Counted from the first letter of the stretch, positions 1-9,317 are shown. The stretch: DNA of 34,628 nt from Holophagaceae bacterium (GCA_025358435.1 JANYJQ010000154.1:1-34628), one strand, 5' to 3'. The notes: generated by a model not told the origin, from the sequence alone. A program made the numbers and translations.

Positions 1-58
1 CTCCACCCCTCCCTGCTGGAAGGCGCGCCCCGCCTGGATCTGGTGGCCCACGAAGTCG
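1..58. repeat. 58-bp perfect inverted copy of 270-327 at the window edge
   Basis: Bases 1-58 are the exact reverse complement of 270-327. Identity stops sharply at 58/59 versus 270/269. Both copies lie in the permease gene, and the copy at the edge replaces what should be its C-terminal coding sequence. A fold-back (hairpin) chimera at a contig end is the simplest explanation; a genuine small inversion-duplication is the alternative. Confidence 0.9.
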
Positions 59-2337
59 CGCTGGCGGTCCAGGCGGCCGGCCAGAAGACTCGCTGCAAGC
101 ACCAGCAAACTGGAAGCCAGCATGAGTGTGGCCAAGGCCCGGCCGACCGTTGCGATGAGGTCCAGGATCCGCCCCACCTTCCGGGCCACTTCGGTGATAT
201 CGATGACCGTGATGTTGGGAAAGGACCGGGTCACTTCTGTCTGGATGCGGTTGCGGGTGCCTTCGCCTTCGACTTCGTGGGCCACCAGATCCAGGCGGGG
301 CGCGCCTTCCAGCAGGGAGGGGTGGAGCACGATGAAGAAATTGGGGCGCATTGTCTGCCACACGACCTTGCGCAGGGACGTCACCTTGCCACTGACCTCC
401 CGGCCTTGCACATCAAACGTGAGTTCGTCTCCGACCTTGGCCTGGATGCCCTGCGCGAAGGATTCCTCCAACGAGATCTCCGCGAGGGGCGACTTTGGAT
501 CGGTCCAGAAGCGCCCCGCCACAAGGGTTTCGCCTTCCTCCAGCGCCGCGCGGTAGGTGAGGTTCTGCTCCCGCGTCCGAAAGCCTTCACGGTGGGCACG
601 TTCCTCGTTGCCGTCCGCCGGCGAAGGCGCTTCACGGAGGACCAGGCCATTGATGGCCTTAAGTCGAGCCCGCACCAGGGGCGCCACCAGGGGATCGCGC
701 CCTGAAAGGCGCTTGAGCTGGGCCTGCAGAGCCGTGCTTTGGTCCGGTTGGACGTCGATGAAGAAGAGATTGGGCCGATTGCCCGCGCCACGCTGTTTCA
801 AGATCGGGCCCACCAGGTCGTCCTTGATGAAAGAGGTGGCGAGCGTCAGGAAGATAGCCAACCCCATCACCGCCATCATGAGTGACGTCAGGCCCGGCTT
901 GGCGCCCAGCTGTGCGAAGCCCAGTTTCATGGCAAGGGGCATGCGGACGGCGAAGCGGCCGTATAGCCAGAGCAGAGACCGCGTTGCACCCATGAGCAGT
1001 CCGAAGAGCAGGGCCAACCCAGCCAGAGTGGCAAGTCCCGCCTTCAAGCTCGGCGCGTTGCGCAGCACCAGCCAGGATGCCACCAGCAACGCCAAGCTGC
1101 CACAGAGCCAGGACAGGAGCCGGTCTCCTTTTGGGAGGGAGGATTCACGGAGCAGTTCCAGGGGTCTCACCTTTCCAAGACGCAAGAGGGGCGGCAGCGA
1201 GGGGAGCAGCACCATCACAAGCGCCGCCAAGGTTTCTACCATTGGCGGCCATTGGGCCGAGGCATGCTGTGCCGCAGTGGGGATGATGTCGCCAAGAAGC
1301 CGGGGGATGAAGGCCGAAGCCGCCGAGCCCCCAGCGAAACCCAGAGCCAGGGCCGTACCCAGCAGGATCAGGGTCAGTCCGCCGAAGATCATCACGGGTG
1401 CGTTTGGCGGCGCGCCGAGGCAGCGAAGAATGGCCGCTTCCCGCCGCCGCCCATCCAGAAAGGCGGCGAGTATGGCCCAGGCACCCAACAAGGCCAGCAG
1501 TAGGGTGAACAGACCCAGCTGCTGGATGAAGCGGTTGAGATTGCGGATGGGGCGGGCCAGGGCCCCGCTGGCCTCCTCGTGGCTCTGGGCCCGCACCGCC
1601 GGACCTGCCTTCCCAGCCAGGCTTCTCAGCTTCAGCATGAGGCTTTCGATCTGCACGCCGGGCTTCAGTGTCATCAGCAGGCGTCCCGTCATTCGTGAGC
1701 GCTGGGTCAGCAGGCCCAAGGATCGCGCGGTATCCAGCTCCATGTGCACCCGCGGTCCCAAGGTGAAAGCTGAAGCCTGGCGGGCTTCATCCTTCGCAAT
1801 GATTCCCCGGATGGGCAGGTCGCCGGTGCCTATCCGCAGCGATGTGCGCTGAGTGGGCGGCTGGGTTTCCGCGACTGTGAGATTGAAATTCTGCGCCAGG
1901 AGCCCTTCCACAAATACACCGTGGTCCAGGGCAGGACGGCCTGCGGTGATCCGGCCTGGCCCGCCTGCGATATCCAAGGCTCCCGCCAATGGATAGCCAT
2001 CACCCGCTGCGCGCACCTCGACGAGCTTGGGTGGCAGGCCCTCAACCGAGGCCATGGTCGCAAAGTCATACACCGCGCAGACGCGATCCACTTCAGGAAA
2101 GGCACGGATCTTGGCCTCTAGATCATCTGGCATCAGGCCAGTGGAATTCAGGGCTGCGTCGCCACCCAGGATGGCCCGGCTCTCGGAATGGATGGCCCCC
2201 AGCACCCGGGCGGAAAATCCGTAGGTGGCGGCGAAGGCGGCAAACCCCAAGGAGAGGCAGACGGCGATCAGCAGCAGCCTCCCTTTCTGGCGGCCCAGCT
2301 CCCTGCCCACCATGCGCAGAAGAAAGCCCTGCCTCAT
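1..2337 (-). CDS. ABC transporter permease, FtsX/YbbP (MacB-like) family, partial
   Basis: Reading the reverse strand from the ATG at 2335-2337 gives an open frame that runs off the window without a stop, about 760 residues down to position 59. The first membrane segment is near residues 20-42. A long extracytoplasmic domain follows, then clusters of hydrophobic segments at roughly 270-340, 370-460 and 485-505, and another near 735-755 that ends in the sequence LDRQRD, which begins the last FtsX domain. This is the architecture of YbbP-type permeases of about 800 residues, which work with a YbbA ATPase on envelope lipids or lipoproteins; the substrate is unknown. The start codon overlaps the ATPase stop (ATGA, 2334-2337), so translation is probably coupled. 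The last 58 bases (1-58) are an inverted copy of 270-327 and do not continue the family sequence, so the true C-terminus is missing. Confidence 0.85.
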   Translation of the reverse strand, partial: MRQGFLLRMVGRELGRQKGRLLLIAVCLSLGFAAFAATYGFSARVLGAIHSESRAILGGDAALNSTGLMPDDLEAKIRAFPEVDRVCAVYDFATMASVEGLPPKLVEVRAAGDGYPLAGALDIAGGPGRITAGRPALDHGVFVEGLLAQNFNLTVAETQPPTQRTSLRIGTGDLPIRGIIAKDEARQASAFTLGPRVHMELDTARSLGLLTQRSRMTGRLLMTLKPGVQIESLMLKLRSLAGKAGPAVRAQSHEEASGALARPIRNLNRFIQQLGLFTLLLALLGAWAILAAFLDGRRREAAILRCLGAPPNAPVMIFGGLTLILLGTALALGFAGGSAASAFIPRLLGDIIPTAAQHASAQWPPMVETLAALVMVLLPSLPPLLRLGKVRPLELLRESSLPKGDRLLSWLCGSLALLVASWLVLRNAPSLKAGLATLAGLALLFGLLMGATRSLLWLYGRFAVRMPLAMKLGFAQLGAKPGLTSLMMAVMGLAIFLTLATSFIKDDLVGPILKQRGAGNRPNLFFIDVQPDQSTALQAQLKRLSGRDPLVAPLVRARLKAINGLVLREAPSPADGNEERAHREGFRTREQNLTYRAALEEGETLVAGRFWTDPKSPLAEISLEESFAQGIQAKVGDELTFDVQGREVSGKVTSLRKVVWQTMRPNFFIVLHPSLLEGAPRLDLVAHEVEGEGTRNRIQTEVTRSFPNITVIDITEVARKVGRILDLIATVGRALATLMLASSLLVLAASLLAGRLDRQRDFVGHQIQAGRAFQQGGVE

Positions 2338-3005
2338 GCGGCGCCGTTCACGAAGCGTCCGCCCTCGAGGAAGACCTGACGGTCCAGCCGGTCCGCCAGA
2401 TGGGGGTCATGGGTCACCAGCACCAGCGTGGTCCCCAGGTCCTTGTGCAGTGCCAGCAGGAGTTCAAACACCTTAGATGAGTTCACCCGGTCCAAACTTC
2501 CAGTGGGTTCATCGCAAAGCAGGATCTTGGGGCGGGTCACGATGGCCCGGGCGATGGCCACCCTCTGGCATTCGCCCCCGCTGAGCTGGCCCGGCACATG
2601 GTCGGTGCGGTGCTCAAGGCCCACACGCGCCAGCGCCTCCTGCGCGGCTTTCAATGGAGCTGGCAGCCCGGCGATCTCTCCCGCGATGACTACGTTTTGC
2701 AAAGCGGAGAAATGCTGGAGCAAGTGGAAAGACTGGAAGACAAAGCCAAGGTTCTGGGCTCTGAAGCGAGAAAGCCCTGCTTCACTTAGATTCCCCAGGT
2801 TGTGGCCCGCGACGACCACCTCGCCAGACGTAGGCTGGTCCAGTCCTGCCAACAGCCCCAGCAGGGTGCTCTTGCCGCTGCCTGAGGGCCCTTCGATAGC
2901 CACCGAAAGGCCCGCCTTGAAGGAACAGGACAGGTTTTCGAGCACCGTCAGGGATTCACCGGAGGGGGATTCGAAGACCCGGGACACTTCGCGCAGTTCA
3001 ATCAC
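2334..3005 (-). CDS. ABC transporter ATP-binding protein, YbbA/LolD type
   Basis: A 223-residue ATPase with Walker [10 protein letters not shown] at residues 39-47, a Q-loop (FVFQSFHLL), an LSGGE signature near 141, Walker B ILLCDEP near 160 and the switch histidine in VTHDPH. Length and sequence fit the MacB/LolD/YbbA group, which energises FtsX-type permeases that act as mechanotransmitters or extract lipids and lipoproteins rather than classic importers. It overlaps the permease downstream by 4 bases (ATGA) and so forms a two-gene operon with it. It is transcribed divergently from the TesA-like esterase; the 62-base gap must hold both promoters. This layout matches the E. coli ybbAP/tesA locus. 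Confidence 0.93.
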   Translation of the reverse strand: MIELREVSRVFESPSGESLTVLENLSCSFKAGLSVAIEGPSGSGKSTLLGLLAGLDQPTSGEVVVAGHNLGNLSEAGLSRFRAQNLGFVFQSFHLLQHFSALQNVVIAGEIAGLPAPLKAAQEALARVGLEHRTDHVPGQLSGGECQRVAIARAIVTRPKILLCDEPTGSLDRVNSSKVFELLLALHKDLGTTLVLVTHDPHLADRLDRQVFLEGGRFVNGAA

Positions 3006-3067
3006 GAATCAAGGGTACCTGAAGGGGCTCTGTGAATCCTGCAGAGCAACCATGAGATTCTTAAGGT

Positions 3068-3700
3068 ATGCATCTCTGGCCGATCCCCGCCTTGCTATTG
3101 CCGCTGCTCGCAAGCCCTGGCCATGCACCCATCCCTTCCGAGGCCGGACGCACCATCGTCTTCCTGGGGGATAGTCTGACGGCGGGGCTGGGGTTGCCGT
3201 TGGAGCAGGCCTACCCGTCCCTCATCGAGGCACGGCTGAAGGCGGAGCGAAGGCCCTGGAAGGTCGTGAATGCGGGCATCTCCGGCGATACCACCGCCGG
3301 TGGCCTCGCAAGGCTCGACTGGATCTACAAACAAAAAGTGGATGTGCTGGTGGTGGCCCTGGGAGCCAATGACGGCCTGCGCGGGATTCCCGTCGAGCAG
3401 ACCGAAAAGAACCTGCGCGCAATCCTCCGGCGGGCCCGGAAGGAAGGCTCCCGAGTGCTTCTTACGGGCCTTCGCCTGCCTGACAATTTCGGGCCCCAGG
3501 CTCAGGCACGCTTTGCGGCCCTTTATCCACGCCTCGCCGCGGAATTCCACGTTCCGCTGGTGCCCTTCCTGCTCGAAGGCGTGGCCATGGAGCCGGGGTT
3601 GAACCAGGCGGACGGGATCCATCCCAACGCGAAGGGAGCCCGCAAGGTGGCGGATCTCCTCTGGGTGAAGCTGGGTCCGATGCTCTCCGGTCCTCGCTGA
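3068..3700 (+). CDS. tesA: TesA-type SGNH/GDSL esterase (arylesterase, acyl-CoA thioesterase I family)
   Basis: A 210-residue SGNH hydrolase with every block visible: GDSL with nucleophile Ser36, the oxyanion Gly73 in GISGDTT, Asn101 in GAND, and Asp182-x-x-His185 in DGIHPN. Family members hydrolyse acyl-CoA thioesters, aryl esters and lysophospholipids, usually in the periplasm. Residues 1-20 are hydrophobic and end in Gly-His-Ala, consistent with an export signal. A stop codon lies in frame just upstream (3062), so ATG 3068 is the first possible start; its AAGG is only one base away, so the ribosome site is poor and the start could be slightly later. Gene order next to the divergent YbbA/YbbP-like pair is the same as in E. 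coli. Confidence 0.92.
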   Translation: MHLWPIPALLLPLLASPGHAPIPSEAGRTIVFLGDSLTAGLGLPLEQAYPSLIEARLKAERRPWKVVNAGISGDTTAGGLARLDWIYKQKVDVLVVALGANDGLRGIPVEQTEKNLRAILRRARKEGSRVLLTGLRLPDNFGPQAQARFAALYPRLAAEFHVPLVPFLLEGVAMEPGLNQADGIHPNAKGARKVADLLWVKLGPMLSGPR

Positions 3701-3749
3701 GGCGATACAATACAGCAAAGCACTCGTAGCGATCGGAATTGGAGCATTC

Positions 3750-6017
3750 ATGAAGTGGGCGAAACGGATCGTACTGATCCTCGGTGTGGCCGTGGGGCTT
3801 GGAGCTCTCTGGGCCTGGTGGACGGTCCAGCGCCAACTTCCGGATGTCGCAGTACCCGTGATCCATGGACTCGCCAACCGCGTGCAGGTGTCGTTCGATG
3901 GGCGCGGTGTCCCCACGATCCGGGCCGGTTCATACCAGGACGCTTTTCGTGTCCAAGGGTATCTGGCTGCGCGGGAACGTCTATTCCAGATGGAATTGCA
4001 GCGTCGCGCGGCAGATGGCCTGCTCTCGGAACTTCTTGGTCCTGCGGCCTTGCCGATGGATCGGACCCATCGCGTTTACGGTTTCCATCAGACAGCCGAC
4101 GCAGCCCTTCCAAAATTGCCAGAGGATGAACGGGAAGCCCTCGAGGCTTTTTCCGATGGGGTCAACGCATTCATCCAAAGCCATCCAGATCGCTGGGGTC
4201 TTGAATTCCAATTGCTCGGCATCAAGCCCAGGCCTTGGACATCCGCGGATTGTCTGAAAGGCCTGCTGATCATGCACGAGGACCTTTCGAGCACGTGGCG
4301 GGCTGAGCTGCGCAATGAGGCACTCAAGGTGCTGCCGGAAAACCTGCGGCGGGGCATTCAGCCCGTGGTGACGGATTGGGACCAGCTCATCATTCCTGAT
4401 GCCGAAACCCCCAGACTGGACGCAGAGCTGCTTTTCCAGGCTCAACCGCTGTTGAAAATTGCGAAACTGCCAGGATTGCCGAAGGATGTTCTGGGCCTCG
4501 GCGCGATGGCCGGAGAGCGCGATCCGTCCACTGGATCCAACGCCTGGGTGGTGAGCGGAAGCCGCACGGCGAGCGGCAAGCCGATGCTGGTGAACGATCC
4601 CCATCTCGGTCTGGCAAGTCCTGGCATCTGGCTGCCGCTGCGCATTGAAATCGGCGAGCGATTCGTCGAGGGTGTGGCGCTTCCGTTTCTCCCTGGGATC
4701 ACGCTGGGCCGCAACCAGGCCATCGCCTGGGGCTTCACGAACCTGGGGACCGACGTCCAGGATCTCTACCGCGAAAATCCCAAGGGAGAACGCATCGAGG
4801 ACATCCCTGTGAAAGGCCGCCCTGCGGAACGGTTTCGGGTGCCTCTGGGCGCCCATGGGCCCCAGGTCCGGCCGGGGTATAGCCTCAAGTGGGCGGCCTT
4901 GGACCCGGCGAATCTGCGGTCGCCCATGACGAAACTCATCCGCGCGACGGACTGGGACAGCTTCAATGTTGCCTGCGATGGGTTTTTGGGCCCCGCGCAA
5001 AATATTGTCTATGCCGATGCAGAAGGCCACATTGGATACCGCGCCACGGGCTTGGTGCCCATCCGGAAAAAAGGTGATGATGGCTCCCTTCCCGTGGATG
5101 GCAACGACCCCAGCAACGATTGGCAGGGGTTCGTGAGCCAGGCGGAAATGCCACGGGTGCTCGATCCGGCGAAGGGTTACCTGGTGACCGCCAATCAGAG
5201 GATTCTGGGCAGCGGTTTTCCGTATCCAGTCGCCACGCGCTGGGCCAGTCCCGTGAGAGCCAAGCGCATCGCGGAACTGATCGAAACCGCCGGCAAGCTT
5301 GATCACAAGGGTGCCGAGCGCATCCAACTGGACGTCACCTCTCTTGAACATCGCGAATTCATGAATCTTGCCACACCGTTTCTGGGTGCCGCCTGGCAGT
5401 CCCGCTTCCAGGGCTGGAATGGCGCGGCGGATGCGGATTCAAGGAAATTTCTAGAAGCCGAGTTGCTGAAGAAAAATTTCCGCGCGCAATTGCTGAATCG
5501 CGTTCTCAGGGGAACGGGTTGGGAGGCAGATAGTTTCAACTCAGACACGGATGATTCGGTGATCAGGGAAGCCCTCAAGGTGGATCAGGATGCCTGGACC
5601 CGCGGGGGCCTGGGCGACAAACAGGAAGCGTTGTCGGAAGCCGCGCGCCAGACCAGGATGCAGATGGAGAAGGGCCCCAAGACCTGGGGGGAATATGATC
5701 GACTGGACATCCAGCATCCCATCGGTCGCGCCGGTGGCTTGCTGGGTTGGCTGTTCAATCCGCCGCGCATCATGCAGAGCGGCGCCAACCACACTATCCG
5801 AGTGGCCAAGCCCGACTTCGGCCAGAGCATGCGCTTCATCGTGGATTGGGGCGATCCCGACGCCACCACGCTTGTGGTCCCACTCGGAGTTAGCGGCCAC
5901 ATAGGTTCCGGCCATCGCCACGATCAATTGAAGAACTGGCGCCAGGGCGACCCTTTCGGCCAGATCACGAGGATCAAACAGGATTCGCGCGGATCCGGAC
6001 TCGCGTTCCCGAATTGA
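3750..6017 (+). CDS. Penicillin acylase family protein (Ntn hydrolase precursor)
   Basis: A 755-residue precursor of the penicillin G acylase/acyl-homoserine-lactone acylase family. These proteins cut themselves between an alpha and a beta chain to expose an N-terminal Ser nucleophile, then hydrolyse amide bonds of acylated amines. The processing site is clear: Gly262-Ser263 in STGSNAWVVSG, followed by the family block PMLVNDPHL. Residues 7-25 form a single hydrophobic stretch, so the protein is exported or anchored on the periplasmic side. The start is well placed, with GGAG at 3741-3744 and a 5-base spacer. Length is typical of the family (about 700-850). The substrate cannot be read from sequence; AHL quorum quenching or cleavage of N-acyl amino acids are both possible. 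Confidence 0.92.
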   Translation: MKWAKRIVLILGVAVGLGALWAWWTVQRQLPDVAVPVIHGLANRVQVSFDGRGVPTIRAGSYQDAFRVQGYLAARERLFQMELQRRAADGLLSELLGPAALPMDRTHRVYGFHQTADAALPKLPEDEREALEAFSDGVNAFIQSHPDRWGLEFQLLGIKPRPWTSADCLKGLLIMHEDLSSTWRAELRNEALKVLPENLRRGIQPVVTDWDQLIIPDAETPRLDAELLFQAQPLLKIAKLPGLPKDVLGLGAMAGERDPSTGSNAWVVSGSRTASGKPMLVNDPHLGLASPGIWLPLRIEIGERFVEGVALPFLPGITLGRNQAIAWGFTNLGTDVQDLYRENPKGERIEDIPVKGRPAERFRVPLGAHGPQVRPGYSLKWAALDPANLRSPMTKLIRATDWDSFNVACDGFLGPAQNIVYADAEGHIGYRATGLVPIRKKGDDGSLPVDGNDPSNDWQGFVSQAEMPRVLDPAKGYLVTANQRILGSGFPYPVATRWASPVRAKRIAELIETAGKLDHKGAERIQLDVTSLEHREFMNLATPFLGAAWQSRFQGWNGAADADSRKFLEAELLKKNFRAQLLNRVLRGTGWEADSFNSDTDDSVIREALKVDQDAWTRGGLGDKQEALSEAARQTRMQMEKGPKTWGEYDRLDIQHPIGRAGGLLGWLFNPPRIMQSGANHTIRVAKPDFGQSMRFIVDWGDPDATTLVVPLGVSGHIGSGHRHDQLKNWRQGDPFGQITRIKQDSRGSGLAFPN

Positions 6018-6064
6018 TCCGAAGTGGAAGCCGGAACTCGATATCGTAGAAACGAATATTTGGA

Positions 6065-6961
6065 CTACAGTGAGCCCGGCTCCATTCGCTGCTCACCTTC
6101 CCACCGATAAAAACCCAAGCCGCTCTTGCGGCCGAGACGCCCCGCCGCCACAAGCTGTCTAAGCAGTGATGGAGCCTTGAACCGAGGCTCGCCAAAGGCT
6201 TCGAACATGACTTTCGCCACATTCTCGATGGTGTCCAGGCCGATGAAATCCGACAGATGGAGAGGTCCCATGGGGTGGCCGCAACCCAGCTTCATGCCCG
6301 CATCTATGTCTGCGGTGCCCGCGAGATCCTGCTCTCGGCAGCGGATGGCGTCCAGCAGAAAAGGCAACAGGAGTCGATTGACGATGAAGCCCGGGGCATC
6401 CGGGGCCAGCACCGGGGTCTTCCCTACTTTCTTGACGAAGTCTTGGAGGGTATCGATGGTATCGGCGGAGCTGAGCACCGTCCGGATGACCTCCACCAGA
6501 GGCATGGCGGGAACAGGGTTGAAGAAATGGAGGCCGGCCGTGAATGGCTGTCGATCGGGCCCCAGCGAGGCGACCAGTTCGGTGATGGATATGGAGGATG
6601 TGTTGGAGCAGAGCAACGTGGATGGTGCGAGGACACGGTCCAGCTCTGCGAAGGTTTTCAGTTTCAATGAAGTGATTTCGGGCACCGCCTCGATCACCAG
6701 TTCGCAATCCCCGAGCGCGCTCCATTGGAGCGTGCCCTGGAGTTTCGAGCTGAAGATATCGGCCTCCTGCTGGCTTCGCTTGCCTTTTAAAACCGCCTTG
6801 TCCCACTGGGCCTGGATGCGAACGAGCCCGCGATCCAGCGAAGGCATGTCAATTTCCTTCACGACCACACTAAAGCCCGCCTCGGTGGCAATCTGTGCGA
6901 TGCCAGCGCCCATGAGCCCGCATCCCACGATGCCCACCGTATTGATCGCGTTGATGTCCAT
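6065..6961 (-). CDS. 3-hydroxyacyl-CoA (3-hydroxybutyryl-CoA) dehydrogenase
   Basis: A 298-residue NAD-dependent dehydrogenase of the PaaH/Hbd family, which interconverts 3-hydroxyacyl-CoA and 3-ketoacyl-CoA in fatty-acid beta-oxidation or butyrate metabolism. The Rossmann motif GxGxxG is at Gly13-Gly15-Gly18. The catalytic dyad is His145 (GLHFFNP) and Glu157, at the family's 12-residue spacing, and Ser119-Asn120 sit in the expected position. The C-terminal helical dimerisation domain is complete (MGPLHLSDFIGLD). A GGAGG lies 5 bases before the ATG. The gene stands alone on the reverse strand between two forward genes; its likely pathway partner, a dienoyl-CoA isomerase, is 12 kb away. Confidence 0.93.
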   Translation of the reverse strand: MDINAINTVGIVGCGLMGAGIAQIATEAGFSVVVKEIDMPSLDRGLVRIQAQWDKAVLKGKRSQQEADIFSSKLQGTLQWSALGDCELVIEAVPEITSLKLKTFAELDRVLAPSTLLCSNTSSISITELVASLGPDRQPFTAGLHFFNPVPAMPLVEVIRTVLSSADTIDTLQDFVKKVGKTPVLAPDAPGFIVNRLLLPFLLDAIRCREQDLAGTADIDAGMKLGCGHPMGPLHLSDFIGLDTIENVAKVMFEAFGEPRFKAPSLLRQLVAAGRLGRKSGLGFYRWEGEQRMEPGSL

Positions 6962-7031
6962 GGGGGCCTCCAGAATGAAAACAGCTTAGCGGCAAGCTAA
7001 GCGATGAGCGAAACTCTGAGGTGGAGACTTC

Positions 7032-7457
7032 ATGATCCTCGCCCAGCACACGCTTGAAACGACAGCCCTTCCTGAAAACATCTGGACCTTGTGGGCGGAT
7101 GTATCCGGCTACAAGGAATGGGACGATGGAATCGAGTGGGCCAAGTTGAACGGTGAGTTCAAGGTAGGCGCCAGCGGTGAATTGAAACCCACTAGAGGCC
7201 GCAGCGCAGTCTTCACCATCACCGAACTGGTCGTAGGCCGCTCTTTTTCCTACTTCACACCATTGCCCTTCGCACGGCTGCGATTTCAACATTGGATGGT
7301 GCCCACGAACATGGGCACGAGGCTGACTCATTCTATCGAGGTGGAGGGTCCCTTCGCCTGGATTTGGGCAGGCATGCTGCGGCCGATATTTCGACCGAAC
7401 ATCGCTGCCGCCACGCGGAAACTAGCCCGTCTCGCCGAGCGGCCTGGCGATCGGTGA
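7032..7457 (+). CDS. SRPBCC family protein (START-like hydrophobic-ligand fold)
   Basis: A 141-residue protein with the small-domain SRPBCC pattern: an N-terminal strand with TTALPENIWTLWADVSGYKEWDDGIEWAKL, a central beta region including a GASGELKP segment, and a C-terminal amphipathic helix. Such proteins bind hydrophobic ligands or act as polyketide-cyclase/AHSA1-like factors, and no specific function can be assigned. The start is supported by GGAG with a 5-base spacer. It is divergent from the 3-hydroxyacyl-CoA dehydrogenase with a 70-base gap, and convergent with the aldehyde dehydrogenase downstream. Confidence 0.75.
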   Translation: MILAQHTLETTALPENIWTLWADVSGYKEWDDGIEWAKLNGEFKVGASGELKPTRGRSAVFTITELVVGRSFSYFTPLPFARLRFQHWMVPTNMGTRLTHSIEVEGPFAWIWAGMLRPIFRPNIAAATRKLARLAERPGDR

Positions 7458-7554
7458 GCCACGCAGCCAAAAAGAAATCAGGATGAGCAAGCGCACGAAA
7501 CTCGAACCCACGAGAATCAGTGGGACGATGCCTCGTCTGGAATGAAGTGGCCTG

Positions 7555-9162
7555 TTAGAGCGCGGCCCAATCCGTCGGCACGGCCGCAGCGCCGCCGTAG
7601 TTGGTTTCGATTTGCGCGAGCTGCAGCTTGCCGCTGGCATCGTCGTTCACGGCGTGCCACTTGGTGTAGGAATCGATGACCCAGATGCCGCTTTCGCGGG
7701 TGCCGTTGCCGCTCCAGCCGTTGCCGCCGAAGGGCATGTGGGCCTCGGCGCCGGACGTGGTGTTGTTGATGGAGCTCATGCCTGCCTTGATCTCGCGCTT
7801 GAAGCGTTCCACCCAATGCCGGTTCTCGGTGTAGAGCGAGCTGGACAACCCGTAGGGCGTTCCATTGGCGTAATCCATCGCCTGATCAAAGTCTTTGACC
7901 GTGGAGATGTTCACCGTGGGGCCGAAGACCTCGGTTTGGAACAGCCAGGTGTCCATGGCGACGTCATCCCAAACGGTGGGCTGCATGTAAATGCCGTGGC
8001 TGATGTCGCCCTTCACGATGGCGGTGCGGTTGGCCTCGGTCCACTGCGCGCCACCGCTCAGCAGCTTCACACCCTTGTCCTTTGCGCCCATGGCCCAGTG
8101 CTCCTCGAAGCCCTTGGCGAAGCGCGCGTTGATCATGGGGCCGTAGGTCACTTCCGGGTGGGTGATGGGGTTGCCGATCTCTAGCTTGGCGAGGCCGTCC
8201 ATGAAGGCCTGTTTGAATTCCTTGGCGCAGGCTTCGTGCACGATGATGTTCGCCAGGCTGGTGCAGCGCTGGCCAGCGGTGCCGTAGGCGGCCCAGAGCG
8301 CGCCACGCACGGCGTTGTCCATGTCGCAGTCCGGCATGATGATCATGGGATTCTTCCCGCCCAGTTCCAGGCTCGGGATCATCAGGTTGCGCCCACACAT
8401 CTCGCCAATCGTTCGGCCCACCTCGGTGGAGCCCGTGAAGCTGAACTTCTGGTAGTAGCCCTTGTCGATGCCCGCCAGGAAATGCTTGCCGCAACCGGCG
8501 CGGCCCTTGCCGTTCACGGTGTTCACCACGCCTTCTGGAACGCCCGCGTCCTGCATGGCTTTCAAGAAGAGATAGGCGATGGTCGGCGCGTCGTCGCTGG
8601 GCTTCCACACCACCGTATTGCCGCAGAGGATCGCGGGAATGATCTTCCAGGAAGGCACGGCCATGGGAAAATTGTTGGCGGCCAGGATGCCGCAAACGCC
8701 GATGGGCCGACGATAGGTGTAAAGCTCCTTGTGGGCCATCTCGGAAGGCACCGTCTGGCCGTAAAGCCGACGGCCTTCAGAGGTGAAGAAGGTGCAGGTG
8801 TCGATGGCTTCCTGAACTTCGCCCATCGCTTCCCGCGGGGTCTTGCCGATCTCGCGGGTGATGACATGCGCGAGCTTGTCCTTCTGCTCGGTGAGGATCT
8901 GGCCGATGCGCTGGATCACGGCGCCCCGGATCGGCGAAGGCGTGGCGGACCAGGTCTTGAAGGCCTTCGCAGCAGCCTTGGCGGCGTTTTCAACATCCTG
9001 CTCGCCACTATCGGGGAATACACCTACGAGATCGCGATCATCCACGGCGGAGCGGGATTCGATGTGGCCGACGCCCTCGACCTCTTTCCCATTTATATAG
9101 TTGAAGCCCTGGATCGTTTTCCCGGCATGGGCTGCTTCGGGGGCGTTGGGTTTGAGAATCAT
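7555..9162 (-). CDS. NAD(P)-dependent aldehyde dehydrogenase family protein
   Basis: A 535-residue aldehyde dehydrogenase that oxidises an aldehyde to the acid. The general base Glu266 lies in LELGGKNP and the nucleophile Cys300 in GTAGQRCTS, with the family's 34-residue spacing. The FTGSTEVG cofactor motif and PFGGNGWSGNGTRESG near the C-terminus are also present. The C-terminal block and overall layout are closest to the ALDH7/aminoadipate or piperideine-6-carboxylate semialdehyde dehydrogenase side of the superfamily, with a distinctive tail of about 40 residues. That points towards lysine or amino-acid semialdehyde oxidation, but the substrate is inferred only. The gene is monocistronic; the 155-base gap upstream separates it from the divergent site-2 protease gene. 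Confidence 0.9.
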   Translation of the reverse strand: MILKPNAPEAAHAGKTIQGFNYINGKEVEGVGHIESRSAVDDRDLVGVFPDSGEQDVENAAKAAAKAFKTWSATPSPIRGAVIQRIGQILTEQKDKLAHVITREIGKTPREAMGEVQEAIDTCTFFTSEGRRLYGQTVPSEMAHKELYTYRRPIGVCGILAANNFPMAVPSWKIIPAILCGNTVVWKPSDDAPTIAYLFLKAMQDAGVPEGVVNTVNGKGRAGCGKHFLAGIDKGYYQKFSFTGSTEVGRTIGEMCGRNLMIPSLELGGKNPMIIMPDCDMDNAVRGALWAAYGTAGQRCTSLANIIVHEACAKEFKQAFMDGLAKLEIGNPITHPEVTYGPMINARFAKGFEEHWAMGAKDKGVKLLSGGAQWTEANRTAIVKGDISHGIYMQPTVWDDVAMDTWLFQTEVFGPTVNISTVKDFDQAMDYANGTPYGLSSSLYTENRHWVERFKREIKAGMSSINNTTSGAEAHMPFGGNGWSGNGTRESGIWVIDSYTKWHAVNDDASGKLQLAQIETNYGGAAAVPTDWAAL

Positions 9163-9317
9163 GTGGGTCGCTCCATATCAAACCCTCAAGGATAACGCAG
9201 CATTCCCAACTTGTCTCGAGTCGTTCTATGAAACGCTCTGGGGATTGGAGAAGCGCCCTTCGACGGGTTAGGCTGGTTCTTTGATGACCTGAACATATAA
9301 CCCTGCATGGAGTTGAA

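Noticed and set aside
557-1852. 431-codon forward open frame
   Set aside because: It is antisense to the permease, is Arg/Ser-rich and has no family features; it is a shadow of high-GC third-position bias.
3981-5351. 456-codon reverse open frame
   Set aside because: It lies fully inside the penicillin-acylase gene on the other strand, which has an intact active site and normal codon use.
8236-9195. 319-codon forward open frame
   Set aside because: It is antisense to the aldehyde dehydrogenase and is His/Gly/Ala-rich without motifs.
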